From: Halopseudomonas sabulinigri
GTDB lineage: Bacteria; Pseudomonadota; Gammaproteobacteria; Pseudomonadales; Pseudomonadaceae
Length of the DNA: 64,000 nucleotides
Reading direction: 5' to 3'
NCBI RefSeq assembly: GCF_900105255.1
Contig: NZ_LT629763.1
Span: forward strand, 1,488,001-1,552,000
How positions within the stretch are numbered: position 1 is the first letter of the stretch; each line of letters opens with the position of its first letter. Positions 8,568 to 17,553 of the stretch are shown here, piece by piece. A program made the position numbers and the translations under genes. The notes beneath the pieces were generated by a model. It made no database searches and was not told the origin of the DNA. It worked only from the letters and a program-made list of their open reading frames with translations.

Positions 8568-9889
8568 CAGGCAATCCTCGCAAAAAAGGACTCGATACTC
8601 GCGGCGATGTGTTCCAGGTGTTCTTCGCCCAATCCCGGCCAGACACCAACCCAGAAGGTGTCCCTCATGACTTTCTCGGTCACTGGCAAGGCGCCGGAAA
8701 TGCGGAACTCGCGGCCCTGCATGTAGGGCTGACGCACCAGATTGCCGGCAAACAGCAAACGTGTGCCGACGCCCTGGGAATCCAGAAAGCGCAATAGGTC
8801 AACTCGCCTATGGCGTTCGCCGTCACGCAGCGTCAGCGGAAAACCAAACCAGGACGGATCGCTGTTGGGTGTCGCTTCCGGCAGAATAAGGTAGTCGCTC
8901 GCGGCAGCAAGACGGGCGTGTAACCAGTTGAAGTTGGCTTTTCTGGCAGCAATAAAATCGTCCAGTCGATCCATTTGCGCGAGCGCACAGGCCGCCTGCA
9001 TATCCGTGATCTTCAGGTTGTAACCCAGATGCGCATAGATATATTTGTGGTCGTACCCTTCCGGCAGGCTACCGAGTTGCCAGTCAAAACGTTTGCCGCA
9101 GGTATTGTCTTCACCCGGCGGGCAATAACAGTCACGCCCCCAGTCACGGAACGACTCCATGATGCGTTTCAACAACGGCTTGTCGGTAAACACGGCCCCA
9201 CCCTCACCCATGGTGATGTGATGCGCCGGGTAAAAACTGAGGGTACCAATGTCACCGAAAGAACCGACCATTTTGCCGTCATAGGTGGCGCCCAGCGCAT
9301 CGCAGCAGTCTTCTACCAACCACAGCCCATACTTGTCGCAGAGCGCGCGTACAACGCCAAGATCAAACGGGTTGCCCAGGGTGTGCGCCAGCATCACCGC
9401 CTTGGTTTTCGGCGTGATCGCCGCTTCGATCAGCGTCGGGTCTATGTTGCAGGTAGCCAGATCTACATCCACAAAGACAGGTATTGCGCCACACTGGATG
9501 ATCGGATTAACGGTGGTCGGAAAGCCTGCTGCCACGGCAATAACCTCATCGCCGGGCGCGATGGCGCGATCACCCAGCCGAGGCGAGGTCAACGCCGAGA
9601 ATGCCAGAAGATTTGCCGATGAGCCTGAGTTGGTGGTCAGCACGTTGCGCCGCCCGAGGTACTTTGCCAGGCGCTTTTCAAAGGCTTCGTTGAACCGACC
9701 GGTAGTCAGCCAGCCATCAAGCGCAGCGTCTGTCATCAATTGCAGTTCGGCAGCGCCAATCACCTTGCCCGACGGCGGCACCACAGAATCACCCGGTACA
9801 AAGGGTCTCGGGGCCAAGCTGAGTTCAGCGTACTCCTTGACCTTGCGAGCTATCTCCTCGCGCAACTCCTGCTTGCGGGCCTCACTCAT
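8567..9889 (-). CDS. rfbH: CDP-4-keto-6-deoxyglucose 3-dehydrase (E1), RfbH
   Basis: 440 residues of the DegT/DnrJ/EryC1 aminotransferase fold, but with the PLP-anchoring Lys replaced by His in SFYPAHHITMGEGG. This is the defining feature of RfbH/AscC dehydrases, which use PMP to remove the C3 hydroxyl. TNSGSSANL near residue 92 and VEDCCDALG support cofactor binding, and the Cys cluster CYCPPGEDNTC matches the iron-sulfur-binding region of the family. It acts on the RfbG product to yield CDP-3,6-dideoxy-4-keto-glucose together with a reductase (E3) that is not visible here. It overlaps rfbG by ATGA. Confidence 0.95.
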   Translation of the reverse strand: MSEARKQELREEIARKVKEYAELSLAPRPFVPGDSVVPPSGKVIGAAELQLMTDAALDGWLTTGRFNEAFEKRLAKYLGRRNVLTTNSGSSANLLAFSALTSPRLGDRAIAPGDEVIAVAAGFPTTVNPIIQCGAIPVFVDVDLATCNIDPTLIEAAITPKTKAVMLAHTLGNPFDLGVVRALCDKYGLWLVEDCCDALGATYDGKMVGSFGDIGTLSFYPAHHITMGEGGAVFTDKPLLKRIMESFRDWGRDCYCPPGEDNTCGKRFDWQLGSLPEGYDHKYIYAHLGYNLKITDMQAACALAQMDRLDDFIAARKANFNWLHARLAAASDYLILPEATPNSDPSWFGFPLTLRDGERHRRVDLLRFLDSQGVGTRLLFAGNLVRQPYMQGREFRISGALPVTEKVMRDTFWVGVWPGLGEEHLEHIAASIESFFARIA

Positions 9890-10947
9890 ATCGACTCGCC
9901 CTGATGAAGTGCTATCTGCTGCAGGCAGAGCGCATGGGTGTCATCACCACTGCGCCAAGCCTGATGCCAAGCCAAGGTTTGCTTTAGGGCAACATCCAGA
10001 GTCCAGCGCGGTTGCCAGCCCAATAGTTGCCGCGCGCGCGAGGAGTCCAGCGCCAGCAGTCCAGCCTCGTGCGGCTGAGGGTCTGTGGCAGAACACCAGC
10101 GAGCGGCGCCATCACGCCAATACGAGGCCATGCGCGCCACGACTTCCGCTACGCTGGCGACGCCACTGCTATCAGGCCCGAAATTCCACGCTGTGGCGTC
10201 GCCAGGCGAAGCTTTCAGCAGATGTTCGGCCAGCAGCAGGTATCCGTTCAGCGGGTCCAGCACGTGTTGCCATGGCCTGGTGGCGTTGGGATAGCGCAAG
10301 CTCAGCTCTTCACCAGCGTCCCAGGCCCTCAGGACATCGGGAACCAACCGCTCGCGCGCCCAATCGCCCCCGCCGATGACATTGCCCGCACGTGCCGTTG
10401 CCAGCGCAACGCCAGCCGGTTTGAAGAAGGCATCCCGAAAGCTTGCGCATACCAACTCCGCACAGGCTTTTGAGTTGCTATAGGGGTCGAACCCACCTAA
10501 GCGATCAGTTTCTCTGTACGGCCAGTGCCATTCCCGGTTCTCGTAGCACTTATCGGTAGTTATCACCACGATGGCCTCGACCGACGCGCAACGACGCAAG
10601 GCATCCAGCAGATTCACCGTACCCATTACGTTGGTGGCATAGGTTTCTACAGGGTCGCGGTAAGACGCGCGCACTAGCGGTTGCGCGGCAAGGTGAAAAA
10701 CCACCTCCGGAGCAAAGGCCAATACCCGATCAGACAATGCCTGCTGGTCGCGCAGGTCGGTAATGCTGCCGTCAACGCGATCCGCCAAACCGGTGGCTTG
10801 CCAGAGGGAAGGTTCACTATCGGGCGCCAAGGCAATGCCATACACCTGCGCCCCGAGGCTTTGCAGCCAAACGCTCAGCCACCCGCCCTTGAAACCCGTA
10901 TGCCCGGTCAGCAGTACCCGCCGACCAGACCAGAAAGCCGCATTCAC
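9886..10947 (-). CDS. rfbG: CDP-glucose 4,6-dehydratase, RfbG
   Basis: About 353 residues of an extended short-chain dehydrogenase. Near the start [19 protein letters not shown] gives the NAD-binding GxxGxxG typical of RfbG, with [15 protein letters not shown] and the catalytic YSNSK (in [13 protein letters not shown]). It converts CDP-glucose to CDP-4-keto-6-deoxyglucose in the cytoplasm. The chosen GTG start overlaps the rfbF stop as GTGA; longer in-frame extensions would run back into rfbF. It lies between rfbF and rfbH in pathway order. Confidence 0.95.
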   Translation of the reverse strand: MNAAFWSGRRVLLTGHTGFKGGWLSVWLQSLGAQVYGIALAPDSEPSLWQATGLADRVDGSITDLRDQQALSDRVLAFAPEVVFHLAAQPLVRASYRDPVETYATNVMGTVNLLDALRRCASVEAIVVITTDKCYENREWHWPYRETDRLGGFDPYSNSKACAELVCASFRDAFFKPAGVALATARAGNVIGGGDWARERLVPDVLRAWDAGEELSLRYPNATRPWQHVLDPLNGYLLLAEHLLKASPGDATAWNFGPDSSGVASVAEVVARMASYWRDGAARWCSATDPQPHEAGLLALDSSRARQLLGWQPRWTLDVALKQTLAWHQAWRSGDDTHALCLQQIALHQGESI

Positions 10948-11714
10948 TCCCACAGGCGCCACTCCGCCTGCCCGCTGGCCCAACGCTCTTCGAGAAAATT
11001 GCGGTCTCGCAGCGTATCCATGGGTTGCCAGAATCCGCGATGAAAATGACACATTAACTCGCCGTCGGCGGCCAGCCGGGTCATGGGTTCAAATTCCCAG
11101 GTTGTGTCGTCGCCCTCGATGTAGTCGAGAGCCGCCGGCTCAAGTACAAAAAAGCCGCCATTGATCCAGCCACCATCGCCCAGCGGCTTCTCCTTGAACC
11201 CAGCAACCTGATGCCCCTGGATATCGAGGGCACCGAAGCGCCCCGGCGGCTGCACCGCAGTTACGGTTGCAAGCTTGCCGTGGTCACGATGGAAAGCGAT
11301 AAGCTCGGGTAGATTGATATTGGAAACACCATCACCGTAGGTAAAGCAGAAGGTGTCGTCACCAAGGTACTCTCGCACCCTCTTCAGGCGGCCGCCGGTG
11401 CTGGACATTTCCCCGGTATCCACCAGGGTTACCCGCCATGGTTCTGCATGCTGCTGGTGAATATGCATGCGATTCTCGACCATATCGAAGGTGACATCCG
11501 ACATGTGGAGAAAGTAATTGGCGAAATATTCCTTGATAACGTAACCCTTGTAACCGAGGCAAATCACAAAGTCAGTAATCCCATAATGCTGGTAGATCTT
11601 CATGATGTGCCAAATGATCGGCTTACCGCCTACCTCTACCATGGGTTTTGGCTTGAGGTGCGACTCTTCGCTGATCCTGGTTCCCAGACCACCCGCCAGA
11701 ATGACTGCCTTCAT
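10944..11714 (-). CDS. rfbF: Glucose-1-phosphate cytidylyltransferase, RfbF
   Basis: 256 residues with [20 protein letters not shown] at the N-terminus, the nucleotide-binding loop of RfbF, then [22 protein letters not shown] (metal-binding) and FEPMTRLA near the C-terminus. It makes CDP-glucose from CTP and glucose 1-phosphate, the entry step for 3,6-dideoxyhexoses. The ATG at 11714 has AAGGA a few bases upstream and gives the family N-terminus; an in-frame extension upstream is not family-like. It is the first gene of the minus-strand operon and diverges from rmlB. Confidence 0.95.
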   Translation of the reverse strand: MKAVILAGGLGTRISEESHLKPKPMVEVGGKPIIWHIMKIYQHYGITDFVICLGYKGYVIKEYFANYFLHMSDVTFDMVENRMHIHQQHAEPWRVTLVDTGEMSSTGGRLKRVREYLGDDTFCFTYGDGVSNINLPELIAFHRDHGKLATVTAVQPPGRFGALDIQGHQVAGFKEKPLGDGGWINGGFFVLEPAALDYIEGDDTTWEFEPMTRLAADGELMCHFHRGFWQPMDTLRDRNFLEERWASGQAEWRLWE

Positions 11715-11979
11715 TGTTTTAATCCTTGTCTCGAGGCTACGGGTCGCCAACATTCTGTCGCAAACCCACTTATATGTCGCCATACGCCAACCTACAGCAA
11801 AAACCTTGCCAGCCGGAAACAAAATACCATTGTGGCCAGCAACTTACAGCTCATTGCTGGTCTTGTCTGCCAGACTGATTCCAGCGAGCCCGTGCCAAAC
11901 TCCGGACACTCGTAGTTCAAGCTGCAGCTACAACCGGATAGACTCGTAAACCACTAGAGACCCAGTGCAAGGATCGAAC
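11715..11979. promoter_or_regulatory. Divergent promoter region between rfbF and rmlB
   Basis: These 265 bases separate the first gene of the minus-strand glycan operon from the first gene of rmlBACD, so both operons must start here. The region is more AT-rich than its neighbours. On the minus strand a TATAAG hexamer about 50 bases upstream of rfbF is a possible -10, but no convincing -35 was found. No ops element (GGCGGTAG) was seen. No coding sequence is supported. Confidence 0.5.
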
Positions 11980-13056
11980 ATGCATTTGCGCTTTCTCATC
12001 ACCGGCGGCGCCGGCTTCATCGGCTCTGCTGTCATTCGCGAATTGCTGAGCAACACCCCACACCAGGTCGCCAACGTCGACAAGCTGACCTATGCGGGCA
12101 ACCTGGAGTCTCTGGCCGCAGTCGAAAACTCCGCAGCCTACAGCTTTCATCAGCTGGATATCTGCGACCAGCCCAGTATTGGTCAGCTGCTCGCCGAGTT
12201 CCAACCTGATGTTGTCATGCACCTGGCGGCGGAGTCGCATGTTGACCGCTCCATCGACGGCCCTGCCGCGTTCATGCAGACCAACATTCTCGGCACTTAC
12301 AGCCTGCTGGAAGCCTGCCGGAGCTACTGGCAGAGCATGCCGGACGTGCGCCGCAGCCGCTTTCGCTTTCATCATGTTTCCACCGATGAAGTGTATGGCG
12401 ACCTGGAAAGCGACAACGCCCTGTTCACCGAGACAACGCCTTACGCTCCCAGCTCGCCCTATTCCGCCAGCAAGGCCAGCTCAGATCACCTGGTGCGCGC
12501 CTGGCAGCGCACCTTCGGTCTGCCGGTGGTGGTCACCAATTGCTCCAACAATTATGGCCCTTACCACTTTCCGGAAAAGTTGATTCCGCACATCATTCTC
12601 AACGCCATTCAGGGCAAATCATTGCCGGTGTACGGCGATGGCGGCCAGATTCGCGATTGGCTGTATGTCGAGGATCACGCCAGAGCCTTGATCGAAGTGG
12701 CAACGAAGGGCCAAATCGGTGAGACCTACAATATTGGCGGTCACAACGAGAAGCGCAATCTGGAGGTGGTCGAGACCCTGTGCGACCTACTGGATGAACT
12801 AGCCGCGCAGCAGCGCCCCGCTGGGCTGCAGCGTTATCGAGAACTGATTACCTTCGTGAAGGACCGGCCCGGCCACGACCGCCGCTACGCCATAGACGCG
12901 TCAAAAATTCAGCGCGAACTGGGCTGGGTGCCTCGCGAGACCTTTGACAGCGGCATCCGCAAGACCGTGGAATGGTATTTGCTTAACCCCTCTTGGTGGC
13001 AGCGAGTGCTTAGTGGAGATTATCACTTGGGCAGACTCGGCCATACTCAAGACTGA
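11980..13056 (+). CDS. rmlB: dTDP-glucose 4,6-dehydratase, RmlB
   Basis: 358 residues of the RmlB extended SDR family. [10 protein letters not shown] at about residues 8-17 binds [15 protein letters not shown] and [13 protein letters not shown] are RmlB hallmarks, and SPYSASKAS holds the catalytic Tyr and Lys. It forms dTDP-4-keto-6-deoxyglucose on the way to dTDP-L-rhamnose. The ATG at 11980 has AAGGA 6 bases upstream. It leads the plus-strand rmlBACD operon and diverges from the rfb genes; both branches would serve lipopolysaccharide or exopolysaccharide synthesis. Confidence 0.96.
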   Translation: MHLRFLITGGAGFIGSAVIRELLSNTPHQVANVDKLTYAGNLESLAAVENSAAYSFHQLDICDQPSIGQLLAEFQPDVVMHLAAESHVDRSIDGPAAFMQTNILGTYSLLEACRSYWQSMPDVRRSRFRFHHVSTDEVYGDLESDNALFTETTPYAPSSPYSASKASSDHLVRAWQRTFGLPVVVTNCSNNYGPYHFPEKLIPHIILNAIQGKSLPVYGDGGQIRDWLYVEDHARALIEVATKGQIGETYNIGGHNEKRNLEVVETLCDLLDELAAQQRPAGLQRYRELITFVKDRPGHDRRYAIDASKIQRELGWVPRETFDSGIRKTVEWYLLNPSWWQRVLSGDYHLGRLGHTQD

Positions 13057-13077
13057 CTACAACAACAGGGCGTGGGC

Positions 13078-13956
13078 ATGAAAGGCATCATTCTGGCTGG
13101 CGGTTCCGGTACAAGGTTGCACCCGATCACCCGCGGCATCTCCAAGCAATTGCTGCCGATCTACGACAAGCCGATGATCTATTACCCGCTATCGGTGCTG
13201 ATGCTGGCGGGGATTCGCGACATTCTGGTCATTTCTACCCCTGAGGACCTGCCCAACTTCCGCAAGCTGTTGGGTAGCGGCGACGACTTTGGCATTAACC
13301 TGAGCTACGCCGAACAACCTTCGCCAGACGGCTTGGCCCAGGCCTTTCTGATCGGAGAAGACTTCATTGGCGACGACAGCGTTTGCCTGATTCTTGGCGA
13401 CAACATCTTCTACGGGTATGGCTTCAGCGCCATGCTGGCCGAAGCCGCTGCGCGCCCCAACGGCGCCACGGTGTTTGGCTATCACGTAAGCGATCCGGAA
13501 CGCTTTGGCGTAGTGGACTTTGACGAGCGCGGCCTGGCCATTTCCATCGAGGAAAAGCCAGCAAAGCCCAAATCCAACTACGCGGTCACCGGCCTGTATT
13601 TTTATGATAACGACGTGATCGACATAGCCCGAAAAATCAAACCTTCGCCCCGCGGCGAGCTTGAGATAACCGACGTCAACATGGCCTACCTGCAGCGTGG
13701 TGACCTTAATGTCAGCCTGCTGGGACGCGGTTTTGCCTGGCTCGACACCGGCACCCATGACTCGCTGATGGACGCCAGCTATTTCGTGCAAACTATTGAG
13801 GCAAGGCAAGGCTTGAAGGTCGCGTGTCTGGAAGAGATTGCCTTCAATCAGGGCTGGCTGTCTGCCGAGCAACTGCGCACCGAGGCTACCGCCCTGAGCA
13901 AAACCGGTTACGGTCAGTACCTGCTGCGGGTATTGCAGCAGGAAGGTAGACGATGA
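13078..13956 (+). CDS. rmlA: Glucose-1-phosphate thymidylyltransferase, RmlA
   Basis: 292 residues beginning [20 protein letters not shown], the RmlA signature, followed by [29 protein letters not shown] (metal-binding Asp) and VVDFDERG. It makes dTDP-glucose from dTTP and glucose 1-phosphate and is typically feedback-inhibited by dTDP-rhamnose. The ATG at 13078 gives the canonical N-terminus; a GTG two codons upstream is possible. It starts 21 bases after rmlB and overlaps rmlC by ATGA. Confidence 0.96.
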   Translation: MKGIILAGGSGTRLHPITRGISKQLLPIYDKPMIYYPLSVLMLAGIRDILVISTPEDLPNFRKLLGSGDDFGINLSYAEQPSPDGLAQAFLIGEDFIGDDSVCLILGDNIFYGYGFSAMLAEAAARPNGATVFGYHVSDPERFGVVDFDERGLAISIEEKPAKPKSNYAVTGLYFYDNDVIDIARKIKPSPRGELEITDVNMAYLQRGDLNVSLLGRGFAWLDTGTHDSLMDASYFVQTIEARQGLKVACLEEIAFNQGWLSAEQLRTEATALSKTGYGQYLLRVLQQEGRR

Positions 13957-14498
13957 AGGCACAAGCGACAGCGCTCCCCGGCGTACTCATTATTACCCCC
14001 CAAAAGTTCGGCGATGAGCGCGGTTTCTTTGTAGAAACCTTTCAGGCCGAACGCTACCGCGCACTGGGCATTGCCCATGATTTTGTCCAGGACAATCACT
14101 CTCGCTCTGCCAGGGGCGTACTACGCGGGCTGCATTTTCAGCGCAATCATCCGCAGGGCAAGCTGGTCAGGGTCAGCCGTGGCAGCGTGTTTGACGTGGT
14201 GGTAGACGTCAACCCAGCCTCGCCGACCTACGGGCAGCATGTCAGCGCCGTCTTGTCCGATGAAAATGGCTTGCAGCTGTGGATTCCGCCAGGTTATGCC
14301 CATGGCTTCTGCGTGCTCAGCGACCTGGCTGACTTTGAGTACAAGTGTACCGAGTACTACCGCCCGGAGGATGAAGGCGGCCTACTGTGGAATGATCCTG
14401 CTCTGGCTATCGAGTGGCCCATCAGCGACCCAGTTCTGTCCGCCAAGGACCAGCGCAACCCCACCCTGGCAGAGTTGCTTGCCGAAGGCGGCGAATGA
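13953..14498 (+). CDS. rmlC: dTDP-4-dehydrorhamnose 3,5-epimerase, RmlC
   Basis: 181 residues of the RmlC cupin family. [30 protein letters not shown] (with the catalytic His) and [16 protein letters not shown] are diagnostic, with a conserved YKCTEYY Tyr strand. It epimerises C3 and C5 of dTDP-4-keto-6-deoxyglucose. Its start overlaps rmlA (ATGA) and its stop overlaps the rmlD start, so the four enzymes are probably made from one coupled message. Confidence 0.96.
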   Translation: MKAQATALPGVLIITPQKFGDERGFFVETFQAERYRALGIAHDFVQDNHSRSARGVLRGLHFQRNHPQGKLVRVSRGSVFDVVVDVNPASPTYGQHVSAVLSDENGLQLWIPPGYAHGFCVLSDLADFEYKCTEYYRPEDEGGLLWNDPALAIEWPISDPVLSAKDQRNPTLAELLAEGGE

Positions 14499-15373
14499 TG
14501 CGGGTTTTGTTGACCGGCGGTAATGGGCAGGTCGGGCGAGAACTCTTGGCGCAGACCCCAACAGACATAACCTGCGTGGCACCAAGCTCGACCGAGCTGG
14601 ACATTACCCGTATGGACCAGGTGCGCGCCTGGGTAAAACGGGTATCACCGCAACTGATCATCAACGCCGCTGCCTATACCGCGGTGGATCTGGCGCAAAG
14701 CGAACCCGAGCGCGCCTGGGCCATCAATCACCAGGGTGTGGTCAACCTGGCTGCGGCGGCAAAAGAAGCTGGAGCCCGGTTATTTCAATTGTCCACCGAC
14801 TACGTTTTTGACGGCAACGCCAAGGCAGCTTACGTCGAGACCGCCCCCTGCCAGCCACTGAATGTTTACGGTGCCAGCAAGCTTGCCGGTGAAACGGCGC
14901 TACAGACAGCGATGGAGCATAGCTTGATCCTGCGCACCAGCTGGGTCTTCAGTTGCCACGGCAACAACTTTGTCAAAACCATGTTGCGCCTTGGACAGCA
15001 GCGCGCGGAGCTGGGCGTGGTCGCCGATCAATACGGTAGCCCGACATCCGCTGCCGATATCGCCACGGTGCTCTGGCAACTTGCCGTACAGCCGCAAACC
15101 AAGGGCGTGTTCCACTACAGTGGCGCACCGCGCTGCAGCTGGTATCAATTCGCCACGCAGATTTTTTCCGAGGCGCACACCCTCGGGCTGCTGCAACGCG
15201 TTCCCCAGCTGACGCCGCTAACCAGTGCCGAGTACCCCACAGCAGCCAGCAGACCAGCCAATTCGGCGCTTGATTGCAGCTTGCTGCGCCAACGCTTTGG
15301 CATTACCCAGCCGGATTGGCGGCACGCCCTGCGACTCGTTCTGGCTCAACTGCGCGCCATGCCACGCCAATAA
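14495..15373 (+). CDS. rmlD: dTDP-4-dehydrorhamnose reductase, RmlD
   Basis: About 292 residues of the RmlD reductase family: [16 protein letters not shown] at the start, INAAAYTAVDLAQSEPERAW, LSTDYVFDG, and NVYGASKLAGE with the catalytic YxxxK. It completes dTDP-L-rhamnose using NAD(P)H. Two adjacent ATGs (14495 and 14498) overlap the rmlC stop; either is plausible and adds at most one Met. It is the last gene of the rhamnose operon; the next gene, phaG, starts 175 bases later with its own ribosome-binding site. Confidence 0.95.
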   Translation: MMRVLLTGGNGQVGRELLAQTPTDITCVAPSSTELDITRMDQVRAWVKRVSPQLIINAAAYTAVDLAQSEPERAWAINHQGVVNLAAAAKEAGARLFQLSTDYVFDGNAKAAYVETAPCQPLNVYGASKLAGETALQTAMEHSLILRTSWVFSCHGNNFVKTMLRLGQQRAELGVVADQYGSPTSAADIATVLWQLAVQPQTKGVFHYSGAPRCSWYQFATQIFSEAHTLGLLQRVPQLTPLTSAEYPTAASRPANSALDCSLLRQRFGITQPDWRHALRLVLAQLRAMPRQ

Positions 15374-15548
15374 CGCCGCATGCGGTCCATCGATCGCGCC
15401 GCCCTGCTGCCGGCTTCATTACATCTGCATGAATATTGCCCCAGCGGTGAAGGCATGCAACACCCCTGTAACCTGCCTCCGGTTAGCTGGTGTCATTTCC
15501 AGACCCGTGTGCCAAGGCGCACGCCAACAGACTGACACCGAGGTGCCC

Positions 15549-16421
15549 ATGTACGCTGAGAAAGCCGTTATTCGCGTGCACCGCGATTTGCAGGTGCACA
15601 CCTGGTTCTACCCCAACCCCGCAGCTGAATCGACCATCATTCTGGTCAATGGCTCGCTGGCTACCAGTGCGTCCTTTGGCCAGACGCTGCGGTACCTGCA
15701 ACCCCTGTTCAATGTGGTGCTGTTCGATCAGCCCTACAGCGGTCACTCCCGCGCGTACAACGGCAATCAGCTACTGATCGGCAAGGAAGATGAGGCGCTG
15801 ATTCTGCTGGATCTGATAGAGCATTTTCGCGCCGACCAGGTGTTGTCTTTCTCTTGGGGTGGCGTGGCGACCATGCTGGCACTGGCGCAGCGACCGGAGC
15901 GCATAAAGCGCGCGGTGATCACCTCGTTCTCGCCAATCATCAACCCGGCCATGCAGGACTACCTCGCGCGCGGCAAAGCCTATCTGGCCGCCTGCGACCG
16001 GCAGCAGATTGGCAACCTGATCAACGAGACGATTGGCGAGTTTTTGCCGCCGTTGTTCAAGCGTTGCAACTTCCGCCATGTCAGCAGCTTGGACGAACAC
16101 GAGTACGCGCAAATGCTCCTGCATATCCGCCAGGTACTCGAGCTGGATAGTAGTCAGTACATGAGCTGCGTCAGCAATATCGATATACCGCTACTGTTCG
16201 TCAACGGTACCTGGGACAAGTACACCAGCGCCGAAGATGCGCTGCATTTCGGCAATCTGGCGCCACGCGCCGAGTTTGCGCGTATCGCCCATACCGGGCA
16301 CTTTCTGGATCTGGAGCACAAAACCGCCTGGCAGGACACCCGAGCTGCGGTGGAATCATTCGTCCTGCGCGAGGTGCGCGAGGAGCCGGTCAGGCCTCGC
16401 CAGCTGGCGCTGGCAGGCTGA
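15549..16421 (+). CDS. phaG: PhaG/RhlA-family 3-hydroxyacyl-ACP transferase or thioesterase
   Basis: 290-residue alpha/beta-hydrolase. Segments such as STIILVNGSLATSASFGQT, FNVVLFDQPYSGHSR, SFSWGG (nucleophile elbow), INPAMQDYLARG and HVSSLDEHEYAQM are very close, from memory, to P. putida PhaG and more distant from RhlA. PhaG releases or transfers R-3-hydroxyacyl groups from acyl carrier protein, feeding medium-chain polyhydroxyalkanoate synthesis; RhlA makes the lipid part of rhamnolipids. The C-terminal HTGHFLD supplies the catalytic His region. GAGGT precedes the ATG. The position next to rmlBACD is unusual, and a link to rhamnose chemistry is only a possibility. Confidence 0.88.
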   Translation: MYAEKAVIRVHRDLQVHTWFYPNPAAESTIILVNGSLATSASFGQTLRYLQPLFNVVLFDQPYSGHSRAYNGNQLLIGKEDEALILLDLIEHFRADQVLSFSWGGVATMLALAQRPERIKRAVITSFSPIINPAMQDYLARGKAYLAACDRQQIGNLINETIGEFLPPLFKRCNFRHVSSLDEHEYAQMLLHIRQVLELDSSQYMSCVSNIDIPLLFVNGTWDKYTSAEDALHFGNLAPRAEFARIAHTGHFLDLEHKTAWQDTRAAVESFVLREVREEPVRPRQLALAG

Positions 16422-16423
16422 CT

Positions 16424-16462
16424 CGCTCACCGCTATTGCACCAAGGTGCACAGCGGTGAGCG
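16424..16462. terminator. Long compound hairpin between convergent phaG and SDR genes
   Basis: An 11-base outer stem (CGCTCACCGCT at 16424-16434 with its complement at 16452-16462) encloses a second perfect 6-base stem (TGCACC/GGTGCA) around a two-base loop. It begins two bases after the phaG stop and ends 9 bases before the SDR stop. There is no long T-run, so it is best read as a bidirectional terminator or 3' stabilising structure. Confidence 0.7.
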
Positions 16463-16471
16463 ACCGGCGGC

Positions 16472-17320
16472 TCAGGGATTCAGCGAGTCGAACACGGTGG
16501 TTTCCGCGTCGGCGGCTTGCGCACGCAGACCGATCAACTGCTTGATCTTGCGATGCGGGAACACATAGAACTGGTTGTCCTCGACCGCTTTGAGCGTCTG
16601 CTCGGCAATATCGTTCGCCTGAATCTTGCCCTTCTGAACCGCAGCCTTGGTCATCTCGGCACGCTTGAGCATTATTTCGCTCGGCGCAATGGTATCAGCC
16701 TTGTCCGCCGGGCGGTTACGCTGCGAATCGGAAATACCGGTGGGGAAGAACGCCGGGCATAGGCAGGTAACGCCCACGTTGGCACCCACATCACGCAAAT
16801 CCAACGCCAGGGTCTCGGACAGCGCTACAACCGAGTGTTTGGTCACGTTGTAGATGGCCATGCTGGGGCCGTTCAACCAGCCAGCAGCAGAGGCGGTGTT
16901 GATGATGTGGCCTTCGCCCTGCTCGATCAGCATCGGGGTGAATACCTTGACGCCCCAGACTACGCCATACAGGTTGACACCCATGACCCATTCCCAGTCG
17001 GCAACGGTGTTTTCCCAGGCCGGGCCGCCGACGCTCACGCCAGCGTTGTTGAAGATCAGGTGAGCCGCGCCAAACTCGCTCTTACACAGATCAGCAAAGG
17101 CCTGCACCTGCTCGAGCTTGGAGACATCCAGACGCATGGTAGCGGCCGGGGTACCCGGATGCGCCGCCTCAACCAGGCGCAGGGTTTCCTGCATGCCGGC
17201 CTCATCTACATCGCCGAGCACCAGCTTCATTCCCCGCGCGGCGCAGCACAGCGCGAATTCCCGACCCAAACCACTGCCGCCGCCGGTGATGGCCGCCACT
17301 TTGCCCTGTAGATTCTGCAT
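16472..17320 (-). CDS. Short-chain dehydrogenase/reductase (SDR)
   Basis: 282 residues of a classical SDR: AAITGGGSGLGREFA (NAD(P) motif TGxxxGxG), FNNAGVSVGG, a Ser in INTASAAGW and the catalytic Tyr/Lys in YNVTKHSVV. The C-terminal extension with PHRKIKQLIGLRAQA resembles SDRs that act on lipid, sterol or aliphatic alcohol substrates in Pseudomonas. AGGAG precedes the ATG. It is transcribed alone, convergent with phaG. The substrate is not determined. Confidence 0.88.
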   Translation of the reverse strand: MQNLQGKVAAITGGGSGLGREFALCCAARGMKLVLGDVDEAGMQETLRLVEAAHPGTPAATMRLDVSKLEQVQAFADLCKSEFGAAHLIFNNAGVSVGGPAWENTVADWEWVMGVNLYGVVWGVKVFTPMLIEQGEGHIINTASAAGWLNGPSMAIYNVTKHSVVALSETLALDLRDVGANVGVTCLCPAFFPTGISDSQRNRPADKADTIAPSEIMLKRAEMTKAAVQKGKIQANDIAEQTLKAVEDNQFYVFPHRKIKQLIGLRAQAADAETTVFDSLNP

Positions 17321-17553
17321 GCTCTGCTCCTCTGAACCTGCGCCCGGCTTATGCGGGCGACAATGAATTATAAGTTGGATGAATAGAATGCCCCGTTCAC
17401 CCTGGCCAGACCAGTGCTATCGGTCAGGTTGATCGACCCCAAGCAGTGCAATTTATAAAGCTCGTCACAGCCTGAGGTCACACGGCAGAAATCAACTACC
17501 CAGAGACCGGTTATGACCTATAGTGGGATCAACATGGTTGCTGGAATACAAAG
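17321..17553. other. Intergenic region between divergent SDR and solute-binding protein genes
   Basis: These 233 bases must contain the promoters of both divergently transcribed neighbours. No clear -35/-10 pair, inverted repeat or small coding sequence was recognised. Confidence 0.5.

Noticed and set aside
9285-10379. A 364-residue plus-strand open frame over rfbH and rfbG
   Set aside because: It lies antisense to two clearly recognisable enzymes, has low-complexity composition and shows no family motif; it is a shadow of GC-rich codon usage.
11715-11979. ops/JUMPstart element for RfaH
   Set aside because: No GGCGGTAG-type sequence was found in the divergent promoter region.
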